Shown here piece after piece: positions 1 to 6,069 of a stretch of 19,701 nt of DNA; within the stretch, counting starts at the first letter, position 1, and each line of letters starts with the position of its first letter. Under the pieces are notes generated by a model that saw only the letters and a list, made by a program, of their open reading frames with translations, was not told the DNA's origin and did no database searches. A program made the translations under genes and the position numbers. Origin of the DNA: Bacteroidales bacterium (lineage in GTDB: Bacteria; Bacteroidota; Bacteroidia; Bacteroidales; Paludibacteraceae); contig CAAGHA010000019.1 of assembly GCA_900769555.1 (NCBI GenBank), positions 1-19,701 of the forward strand, given 5' to 3'.

Positions 1-81
1 GAAAATAGTGGACTATTATCAAAAAAGGAGAATAAAAATAGGTTAAAAAGAATCTCAAAGATGCCGAAAATAAGAGAGTGA
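1..81 (+). CDS. 3' end of an unidentified gene (partial)
   Basis: Frame 1 is open from the first base to a TGA at 79-81, giving 26 residues that end KMPKIRE and are rich in Lys, Arg and Asn. The other two forward frames have stops within this stretch. A small hairpin followed by nine T residues starts at the stop codon, as expected at the end of a rightward gene. Too little is present to name the protein. An open frame of 26 codons can occur by chance in AT-rich DNA, so this is tentative. It does not look like the end of phosphate butyryltransferase, the usual partner of the buk gene that follows. Confidence 0.3.
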   Translation, partial: ENSGLLSKKENKNRLKRISKMPKIRE

Positions 82-98
82 AACTCTAATTTTTTTTT
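75..98 (+). terminator. Weak rho-independent terminator
   Basis: A 5-bp stem (AGAGT at 75-79, ACTCT at 83-87) with a GAA loop is followed by AA and nine T residues (90-98). It overlaps the TGA stop of the partial frame at the left edge. The stem is short; the T tract is the stronger part of the signal. Confidence 0.4.
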
Positions 99-117
99 AA
101 TAAAATTTAAACAGCTT

Positions 118-162
118 CTTATAATTCCTCAACAAAAAACTTATAATTCCTCAACAAAAAAA
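118..162. repeat. Two tandem copies of a 22-bp repeat
   Basis: CTTATAATTCCTCAAC plus an A run occurs at 118-139 and again at 140-162, directly adjacent; the second copy has one extra A. The A run of the second copy supplies the T tract of the leftward terminator-like structure next to it. There is no sign of further copies in the window. Confidence 0.85.
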
Positions 163-284
163 CTACGTACACAACAATTGACTGCTTCTGCAATATACAT
201 CTCATAAACAAGATTTTAACTCCTGCCTATACCATCAATATGTTGTACGTAGTTCTATGAAGCCCTTGGGAATAACCCCAAACG
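156..284 (-). ncRNA. Candidate small RNA, leftward, about 125 nt
   Basis: A -7 box TACCTTTG lies on the minus strand at 296-289, with TTTC 19 bases upstream in the -33 position. Transcription would start near 284 and first cross a hairpin at 262-287 (GCCC+TTGGG pairing with CCCAA+GGGC, two-base bulge). It then reaches a long inverted repeat: 254-241 pairs with 176-161 over 11 perfect pairs (AACTACGTACA), then, after small bulges, ACA and ATTGA also pair. The second arm is followed on the minus strand by seven T residues (162-156), as in an intrinsic terminator. The 50-60 nt enclosed region contains a smaller hairpin. No convincing open frame is present. The long closing stem around an internal region loosely recalls 6S-type RNAs, but I cannot assign a family. 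Promoter, structure and T tract are seen; the RNA itself is inferred. Confidence 0.45.
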
Positions 285-288
285 GGCG

Positions 289-296
289 CAAAGGTA
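289..296 (-). promoter_or_regulatory. Bacteroidota -7 box for the candidate small RNA
   Basis: Read on the minus strand this is TACCTTTG, a full match to TAnnTTTG. TTTC in the -33 position is separated from it by 19 bases, close to the TTTG-N19 spacing of Bacteroidota promoters. It points away from buk, so it is not the buk promoter. Confidence 0.55.
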
Positions 297-571
297 AGAT
301 TTTATTTAGAACTTTGAAAGTTATATGTCAATTTTTCATTCCAGCCGCTCTGTAGTGTCAACCAATCAAATGAATAGCAGCAAGAAACAGGTTTTCTATG
401 GGTTGATTTTTCTGTCCAAACCGTACCTCTTCTGCAAAAAAGGGAAACTTTTAAACTTTATATTCTATAATGGAGAGGGAAAGGAGAGAATTGATTGCTT
501 TACAATTTTTTCACAAAACAAACTTTCTTATCCTCTGTTATTATTGACAGAAACACAAATTTTGAAGTCTT
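297..571. other. AT-rich leader region upstream of buk, no supported gene
   Basis: Apart from the -33 element of the leftward promoter, I see no RNA gene, repeat or clear TAnnTTTG box facing buk. An open frame of 94 codons from 325 runs into the buk start in another frame, but it has no family resemblance and I do not accept it. The buk promoter presumably lies here, for example near the TA-rich stretch around 460-475, but it is not identified with confidence. Confidence 0.5.
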
Positions 572-1642
572 ATGTTATACCGCATTTTAGTAATAAACCC
601 GAAGTATGAAAAAACAAAAATTGCCGTTTATGAAAATGAGCAAGAGATATTTTTGAAAACCATCTACCATAGTAGTGATGATTTAATTCCCTATAAAAAA
701 ATTTGCGACCAGATGGAGTTTCGAAAACGTCTGATTACAACGGAGTTGATGAACAATGAATTGATGATGGACTTTAATGCGATTGTCGGTGTAGGTGGTT
801 TGGTAAAACCTATCCGATCCGGCACTTACGAGGTTTCCGAACGTTTGAAAGAGGACTTACGGAAAGGACAACAAGGTGAAGATGCCTGCAATTTAGGGGG
901 ATTAATTGCAGCTGAGATTGCAAGCTCAATTCCTGGCGCAAGAGCTTTCATATCCAATCCTGCCGTTGTGGATGAGATGGACGAAATTGCAAAAATTACC
1001 GGTTTGCCGGAAATTCCCAGGAGATCTAAGTTCCATGCTCTTAACCAAAAAATGGCTGGTAGGAAATTTGCCAAAGAACACAATTCGCACTACGAAGACC
1101 TCAACCTAATTATTGCGCACTTAGGCAGAGGTATATCGGTTGCAGCCCATCGTAAGGGGCGTGTCGTGGATGTAAACAACGCAATCGAAGGTAGTGGTCC
1201 TTTCTCCTCTGAACGTGTCGGAACCCTCCCTGCCGGTGACCTAATCACCTTATGCTTCAGCGGGAAATACACAGAAGAGGAACTTAACTACAAAATCCGA
1301 CACGAAAGTGGCTTATATGCTCATTTGGGAACAAATGATGCCAATACTGCCGAACGATTGGCTTCTGACGGGGATAAACATGCTTCTCTGATTCTGAAAG
1401 CAATGTCATACAACATCGCTAAAGAGATTGCTGCTGTCAGTATTGCATTAGAAGGTGTGATTGATGGAATAATTCTCACCGGTGCTATCGCCTACAATCA
1501 ACTAATCACCGAACAAATCTTCAACTATGTCAGACATATATCTCCTGTAACCATCTATCCGGGAGAAAATGAGATGTTGGCATTAGCTGAAAATGCGTTA
1601 GAGATTTTAAAGGGTGAATATGCGTGCCTTACCTATCAATAA
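572..1642 (+). CDS. buk: Butyrate kinase
   Basis: Cytoplasmic enzyme of the acetate kinase/Hsp70/actin fold that interconverts butyryl phosphate plus ADP with butyrate plus ATP, the last energy-yielding step of butyrate (or branched-chain acid) fermentation. At 356 residues it has the family length. Visible family features are the N-terminal phosphate loop LVINPKYEKTKIAVYE (about residues 6-21), the NPAVVDEM segment near 129, the IAHLGRGISVAAH block near 182 and the GSGPFSSERVGTLP block near 208. The ATG at 572 is chosen because the phosphate loop begins six residues later; no strong Shine-Dalgarno is seen, which is usual in Bacteroidota. The 3' end overlaps the convergent radical SAM gene by 14 bases. 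The usual partner gene, phosphate butyryltransferase (ptb), is not adjacent, so butyryl phosphate must come from an enzyme encoded elsewhere. Confidence 0.93.
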   Translation: MLYRILVINPKYEKTKIAVYENEQEIFLKTIYHSSDDLIPYKKICDQMEFRKRLITTELMNNELMMDFNAIVGVGGLVKPIRSGTYEVSERLKEDLRKGQQGEDACNLGGLIAAEIASSIPGARAFISNPAVVDEMDEIAKITGLPEIPRRSKFHALNQKMAGRKFAKEHNSHYEDLNLIIAHLGRGISVAAHRKGRVVDVNNAIEGSGPFSSERVGTLPAGDLITLCFSGKYTEEELNYKIRHESGLYAHLGTNDANTAERLASDGDKHASLILKAMSYNIAKEIAAVSIALEGVIDGIILTGAIAYNQLITEQIFNYVRHISPVTIYPGENEMLALAENALEILKGEYACLTYQ

Positions 1643-3437
1643 AGCCTGAAAACCACTCTTCTAATGGAATTTCATAACCTAAATCGTGCATAAAATTATA
1701 GGTTGCCAATCGTAACCCCTCTCCTACGACCTCGACATCATAGTCGAGGTCTTCTTCGTAGGCTATCTCATTGTTGCAAAAAGAGTGTAACTCTGTTTCA
1801 ACATTCTTAATTCCGTAAGTTTGAGGATCTTTACCTGACGGACTGTGAACCGTCATGGCATATCTATGCCAAAAAGCTGATTGTAATGCGCCTTGCTGAA
1901 ACAAATCCCGAACATTGCCAAGAGCCTCAACTATCTCTTGAAAAGTTTCCGTAGGGAATCCATACATCAAATAGGCATGTACCATAATCCCTGCCTCCGT
2001 TAAATTTTGTGCAGCTGCTGTAACCTGCTCTACTGTAACTCCCTTATTCATCTTCTTTAACAAGCGATTGGATGCTACTTCCATCCCTCCGGAAACAGCC
2101 ACACAACCGGCTCGCGCCAACAACTCACAAAATTCAGGTGTATATGATTTTTCAAAACGAATATTCCCCCAGAAGGAGACTACTAATCCTCGTTCTAATA
2201 TTTCTATGGCGATATCTTTCAATAGTTTGGGAGGTAATGCTTCATCCACAAAATGAAAACCACTCTGACCTGTTTGTGCCATGATTCGCTCCATCTTATC
2301 CACTACAGATGTTGCTGAAGGGGGGTCGTATCGACAAATATAATCCAATGTTGTGTCACAAAATGCACATTTTGCCCAATAACAACCATGTGCGACCATC
2401 ATCTTATTCCATTGTCCGCATGACCACAATCGGTGCATGGGATTTACCATCTCGGATAAAGATATATATTTGGAGAGAGAAATGCCTGTAAAATCGGGAG
2501 TTCCGCTTTCCGCAAATGGAAGTATCTGAGTATCATTTCCACTATAAATCAATCGATTATCCTTCACATAGAAGGTCCTAATCAAATCTGTTTCCGGAAT
2601 ACTTCCTTCAAGAAACTGAATAAGCTTCAGCATGGGTAGCTCTCCATCATCCAGAATCAGGTAATCGACATAATCAAAAAAATGTTTTTCAGAAATAGAG
2701 CGTAATTCAGTATTAACAAAACCTCCTCCCATAACAAGAGGCATTGACTTACAGTTCTTTTTTATGTACTGCGCACAACGTAATGCTCCATATAAACAAC
2801 CTGGGAAAGGAACTGAAAAACCTATTAAATCGGGCGACTCTCTTTCCATAAATTCGGTCAATATAGAAAGCATCAACTCATCAATCATTGTCTGTGGTTC
2901 AGAAAGAGCCTCCTCCATCTCTTTAAATTCCGGTGCATAAGAAGACAGATATTCTGCATAACGAATCAAATCAAAATGAGAATCAAGAGTTTCCCTAATA
3001 AAATCGGATAAATCCTCTAAAAAAAGGGTGGCTAAATGTTTAGCCAGATCTGTTGTTCCGGAAAAACCAAAAGCCCACTCTATATCAGCCAGCGCATCAA
3101 ACCGAGGTCCTTCGGGTAAAAAAGTACGATTAGCAATCCTAACAGCCAACGTTGCATCGTTCCCTCTTAAAAAATTAACCACGGGTTCAACACAAATTTC
3201 GTAACGAAAACGACACTTTTGTATGCGCCTCATTCTTTTGGAGAGTCGCTTATTTTCGGCGTTATCAAAAACTTTTGAAATAAACGAACGCGTAAAAATA
3301 CGACTTACCAACTCTATCCCTAAATCTGTTTGAGCAACTTCAAATCCTTTTTCTCGCAAAAAAACTGACAAGAAAGCTGTTGCGGGATAGGGGGTATTTA
3401 ATTGTGTCAGCGGAGGTGTAATTAACCAAATTTTCAT
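1629..3437 (-). CDS. B12-binding-domain radical SAM protein
   Basis: A 602-residue protein of the B12-binding/radical SAM superfamily. The N-terminus (MKIWLITPPLTQLNTPYPAT) and the segment around 203-300, with DLIGFSVPFPG, MGGGF and DYLILDDGELP, resemble the Rossmann-type cobalamin-binding half of these proteins. The iron-sulfur motif is GCYWAKCAFCD with Cys352, Cys357 and Cys360, so the spacing is CX4CX2C rather than the usual CX3CX2C. Downstream blocks FHFVDEALPP (395-402), SGGMEVASN (449-457) and YLMYGFPTET (489-498) fit the radical SAM barrel. Such proteins catalyse methylations, ring formation or other radical reactions; the substrate here is unknown. It is translationally coupled to pepT (start overlaps the pepT stop by 4 bases) and converges on buk. 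Confidence 0.85.
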   Translation of the reverse strand: MKIWLITPPLTQLNTPYPATAFLSVFLREKGFEVAQTDLGIELVSRIFTRSFISKVFDNAENKRLSKRMRRIQKCRFRYEICVEPVVNFLRGNDATLAVRIANRTFLPEGPRFDALADIEWAFGFSGTTDLAKHLATLFLEDLSDFIRETLDSHFDLIRYAEYLSSYAPEFKEMEEALSEPQTMIDELMLSILTEFMERESPDLIGFSVPFPGCLYGALRCAQYIKKNCKSMPLVMGGGFVNTELRSISEKHFFDYVDYLILDDGELPMLKLIQFLEGSIPETDLIRTFYVKDNRLIYSGNDTQILPFAESGTPDFTGISLSKYISLSEMVNPMHRLWSCGQWNKMMVAHGCYWAKCAFCDTTLDYICRYDPPSATSVVDKMERIMAQTGQSGFHFVDEALPPKLLKDIAIEILERGLVVSFWGNIRFEKSYTPEFCELLARAGCVAVSGGMEVASNRLLKKMNKGVTVEQVTAAAQNLTEAGIMVHAYLMYGFPTETFQEIVEALGNVRDLFQQGALQSAFWHRYAMTVHSPSGKDPQTYGIKNVETELHSFCNNEIAYEEDLDYDVEVVGEGLRLATYNFMHDLGYEIPLEEWFSGFIDR

Positions 3438-4654
3438 TTTACAACCAACTTTGCAATTTCGATTAAAACTTGTGTTGCCAACTCCATGGATTTTACCGGA
3501 ATAAATTCATACACACCATGAAAATTGAGTCCTCCTGCAAACAAATTGGGACACGGCAATCCTTTAAATGATAAAGTTGCGCCATCTGTTCCCCCTCTAA
3601 TCGGCTTCACCTTCGGAGTTACACCGCACTGTTCCATCGCTTGCTTTGCAAGAGTTATGATATGTGGATATGGCTCCACTTGCTCCTTCATATTCCTATA
3701 CTGATCTATAATTCGGCAATCAATTTTAGCTCCTCTATGAAGAATTTCAACTCTCTCACAAACATCTTTCAGCAACTGCTTTCTCTTGTTGAAATTTTCC
3801 GCATCATGATCGCGAATACAATAGGTCATGCTAACCTTATCCACTGAACCATTCAGATCACATAGGTAGAAAAAACCTTCATAGCCTTCACTCTTTTCCG
3901 GAACTTCATCACTCGGCAGAAGTCGATCTATTTCCATCGCCAATTTCAATGCATTAATCATCTTGTCTTTTGCATAACCCGGATGAATCATTCTGCCATT
4001 AATTTCAATTACTGCCTTAGCCGCATTGAAATTTTCAAACTCCAATTCACCCAACTCACCTCCATCTACAGTATAAGCCCAATCTGCACCAAAAGCCTCA
4101 ACATCAAAATGGTCTGCTCCCCGTCCTATCTCCTCATCAGGTGTAAAGGCAATTTTTATGGTTCCATGCTCCACTTCCGTATGCTGCTGAAAATAGGCTG
4201 CCATCGAGATAATTTCAGCAATTCCTGCCTTATCGTCAGCCCCCAATAACGTTGTCCCATCTGCCACAACCAAATCTTCTCCTCTATATTTCTTCAATTC
4301 AGGAAAGTCTTCTTCTGCCAACACTACTTTTCCGGCACTGTCCAATGCAAGCGGTGATCCTTCATACCGAACAATTCGAGGTTTCACCCCTACTCCACTC
4401 GCATCAGGAGAAGTATCTAAATGGGCTATAAAACCTATCGTTGGAACTTCCCTATCAACATTAGACGGGATAGTGGCCATAAGGTAACCAGATTCATCAA
4501 CTTTAACATCAGTCAAACCCAATTCTTTTAACTCATTTTCCAACTGATGAACAAAAGCAAGTTGCCCCTTCGTTGAGGGGATTGATTGTGAAGTTTCGTC
4601 TGAGGTTGTCTCTACCGAAACATATCGAAAAAAACGTTTTAATAAATTTTCCAT
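3434..4654 (-). CDS. pepT: Peptidase T (tripeptide aminopeptidase)
   Basis: Zinc-dependent M20B exopeptidase that removes the N-terminal residue of tripeptides in the cytoplasm; 406 residues, the normal length. The metal-site residues fall where expected: His78 and Asp80 in HLDTSPDASG, Asp140 in LLGADDKAG, the Glu174-Glu175 pair in TPDEEIGRGAD and Asp197 in YTVDGGELGE. The late block IRGGTDGATLSFKGLPCPNLFAGG and the following NFHGVYEF carry the last conserved positions. The ATG at 4654 gives the standard N-terminus MENLLKRFFRYV. It is the first gene of a leftward pair with the radical SAM gene, overlapping it by 4 bases. Peptide scavenging fits an amino-acid-fermenting Bacteroidales. I see no reason to suspect a functional link to the radical SAM partner beyond co-transcription. 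Confidence 0.96.
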   Translation of the reverse strand: MENLLKRFFRYVSVETTSDETSQSIPSTKGQLAFVHQLENELKELGLTDVKVDESGYLMATIPSNVDREVPTIGFIAHLDTSPDASGVGVKPRIVRYEGSPLALDSAGKVVLAEEDFPELKKYRGEDLVVADGTTLLGADDKAGIAEIISMAAYFQQHTEVEHGTIKIAFTPDEEIGRGADHFDVEAFGADWAYTVDGGELGELEFENFNAAKAVIEINGRMIHPGYAKDKMINALKLAMEIDRLLPSDEVPEKSEGYEGFFYLCDLNGSVDKVSMTYCIRDHDAENFNKRKQLLKDVCERVEILHRGAKIDCRIIDQYRNMKEQVEPYPHIITLAKQAMEQCGVTPKVKPIRGGTDGATLSFKGLPCPNLFAGGLNFHGVYEFIPVKSMELATQVLIEIAKLVVK

Positions 4655-4722
4655 AAAGATTAACTTCTATGCAATTTTCGCAAAATTTATCGATATTTGC
4701 AAGCTTATTTCCTCAATAATTC

Positions 4723-4730
4723 TAAATTTG
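4723..4730 (+). promoter_or_regulatory. Likely -7 box for the 119-residue protein gene
   Basis: TAAATTTG matches TAnnTTTG. A TTTG at 4696-4699 could be the -33 element, though the 23-base spacing is longer than the typical 19-21. The box is about 43 bases before the ATG. Confidence 0.4.
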
Positions 4731-4772
4731 TAAAACTGAATTCTATGAATAATGTTATAAAGGAAAAAATTA

Positions 4773-5132
4773 ATGCCTATGAAAGCAAATGAACTTAGAG
4801 TTGGGAATCAAATCCACATCAATAGTCAAGTTTCGATAATCACCGCAGCAGATATCGAATTCATCTATAATAGAGAACGTTTTGGCTGCGAAATTGACAA
4901 TTGTAATCCAATCAAAATAAGTGAAGATATTTTATTGCGACTAAACTTTAAATATGAATACGAAAAAATGCTTGATAAAATCTATTCGTATGGTTCTTTC
5001 CGCATCTCTATAAACAAATTAGAGGGCTGCCACTACTATCATGTGGACACAAAGATTGGACGAGGATTCCACTATTTGCATCAATTACAAAATTTGTTTT
5101 ATGATCTTACCGGAGATACCTTAAGATTATAG
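4773..5132 (+). CDS. Small Bacteroidota protein of unknown function
   Basis: A 119-residue soluble protein without signal peptide or membrane segment. It opens with (MP)MKANELRVGNQI and ends with HYLHQLQNLFYDLTGDTLRL. From memory, this pairing of an N-terminal KANELRxGN and a C-terminal LHQLQNLYxALTGxEL marks a family of small proteins common in Bacteroidota, often on prophages and conjugative elements, with no established function. Translation may start at 4773 or at the second ATG at 4779, which gives the family-typical MKANEL; a purine stretch AAAGGAAAAAA lies just upstream of both. It stands alone between pepT (divergent) and the outer-membrane protein gene. The strong inverted repeat after it (5143-5209) may end its transcript. 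A solitary gene of this type may be a remnant of a mobile element, but no integrase or other phage gene is present. Confidence 0.75.
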   Translation: MPMKANELRVGNQIHINSQVSIITAADIEFIYNRERFGCEIDNCNPIKISEDILLRLNFKYEYEKMLDKIYSYGSFRISINKLEGCHYYHVDTKIGRGFHYLHQLQNLFYDLTGDTLRL

Positions 5133-5142
5133 AAGCTACTCC

Positions 5143-5209
5143 TTTAAAGTGGGTTCTCTATATATACTTTTAAAATTTAAACCGGTGAATTTATAGAACT
5201 CACTTTAAA
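5143..5209. repeat. Intergenic inverted-repeat unit A
   Basis: Arms at 5143-5162 (TTTAAAGTGGGTTCTCTATA) and 5192-5209 (TATAGAACTCACTTTAAA) pair over 18 positions with one G-T wobble and one bulged C, enclosing 29 bases. It contains GGTGAATTTATAGAAC (5184-5199), which recurs exactly at 5945-5960. There is no T run after either arm, so it is not a textbook terminator, although it could shield or end the upstream transcript. Confidence 0.75.
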
Positions 5210-5247
5210 TTACAACATATAAAACCTTTATCTAAATTTATATTACT

Positions 5248-5871
5248 ATGAAAAAATTAGCTATTCTAGTAGCATGCACACTGCTATTGGCAGGACATGC
5301 TTACGCACAAGACTCATCCCGAGACATTATCTTGAGTGGAAATATCGGAATCTCATACGATGGAGCCGATCGTGTTGATGACAAAAAGAATGGAACTTCT
5401 ACGTTCACTCTCGACATCGGACCTCAACTTTTGTTTGGAATTACAGACAAATTTTATTTGGGTGCTGAAGTATTTGCTCATTTGAATTATTACAACGAGT
5501 ATGAAAACGGAGATAAAATTGACAACGGACATAAAAACATGTTCGGGATAGCCCCTACCGCTCGTTTGTATGCTTTCAAATGGAAATTATTTGGATTTTT
5601 CTGTGATATGAAAATTGGATTCTCAGCAGGTACCGACAATGACAAAACTGTATTCACTGCATTTTCAGCAGGAATATCTCCGGGAATGGAATTCTTCATG
5701 GGAAATAATTGGTCTTTAGCGGCCTCTTTCAACAACTTATTGAGTTATACGCTTGAAAATGCCAACCCTAAGAGTGGTAGTTCCTATCGTTCTTCTGAAT
5801 TCAACTTCCGCGTAAATCCTATGGAAATGGATTATGCTCCATTGAAATTGACCTTAAGTTATCACTTTTAA
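5248..5871 (+). CDS. Outer-membrane beta-barrel protein
   Basis: A 207-residue protein with a Sec signal peptide (MKKLAILVACTLLLAGHAYA, cleavage probably after AYA) and an exported region of alternating hydrophobic and polar residues. It contains strand-like segments such as TFTLDIGPQLLFGI, FYLGAEVFAHLNYY and FTAFSAGISPGMEFF, and ends in a C-terminal aromatic residue (LTLSYHF), which is the signal for outer-membrane insertion. Size and pattern fit the 8-stranded OmpW/OmpX-like barrels annotated as outer membrane beta-barrel proteins in Bacteroidota; no specific ligand can be read from the sequence. The gene stands alone and is bracketed by two related inverted-repeat units, with GGTGAATTTATAGAAC in direct orientation on both sides. 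It converges on topA. No clear TAnnTTTG box is seen before it. Confidence 0.8.
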   Translation: MKKLAILVACTLLLAGHAYAQDSSRDIILSGNIGISYDGADRVDDKKNGTSTFTLDIGPQLLFGITDKFYLGAEVFAHLNYYNEYENGDKIDNGHKNMFGIAPTARLYAFKWKLFGFFCDMKIGFSAGTDNDKTVFTAFSAGISPGMEFFMGNNWSLAASFNNLLSYTLENANPKSGSSYRSSEFNFRVNPMEMDYAPLKLTLSYHF

Positions 5872-5882
5872 AGGAACTTTTA

Positions 5883-5960
5883 GGTGATTCTATAAATAAA
5901 AAAAACAATAAAAAGCTTATCTGCAACAACTTACACTTTTTTAAGGTGAATTTATAGAAC
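5883..5960. repeat. Intergenic inverted-repeat unit B
   Basis: GGTGATTCTATAAAT at 5883-5897 and GGTGAATTTATAGAAC at 5945-5960 carry inverted 10-base cores (TTCTATAAAT / ATTTATAGAA) separated by about 52 bases. The second arm is identical over 16 bases to part of unit A upstream of the same gene. A related half-site, GTGAGTTCTATAATTTAGG, occurs at 17993-18011. Confidence 0.65.
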
Positions 5961-6009
5961 CCCGCTTTGCTAGACAAGATTAAATTAGATGAACTTATGC
6001 GATGATGAG

Positions 6010-6045
6010 AGAGGGTGTACCAGCATTTCGTCTGATACACCCTCT
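6010..6045. terminator. Hairpin between convergent omp and topA
   Basis: Arms at 6010-6023 (AGAGGGTGTACCAG) and 6032-6045 (CTGATACACCCTCT) form a 14-position stem with one mismatch and an 8-base loop, 24 bases beyond the topA stop. There is no clean T tract on either strand. It most likely ends topA mRNA, and possibly the opposing omp transcript. Confidence 0.55.
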
Positions 6046-6069
6046 TACCCTATAATCAATTTTCAAGAT

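Noticed and set aside
118..162. Tandem repeat as the start of a CRISPR array
   Set aside because: The two copies are directly adjacent with no spacers and there are no cas genes; no CRISPR array or tRNA/rRNA gene was seen in the window.
119..205. A 28-codon minus-strand open frame inside the candidate small RNA
   Set aside because: Very short, without a ribosome-binding signal, and it covers the arms of the inverted repeat, which explain the region better.
325..609. A 94-codon plus-strand open frame before buk
   Set aside because: It overlaps the buk start in another frame, has no domain or signal pattern I recognise, and its composition looks like translated non-coding AT-rich DNA.
5819..6040. 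A 73-codon minus-strand open frame between omp and topA
   Set aside because: It overlaps the end of the omp gene and two hairpins and has no recognisable features.
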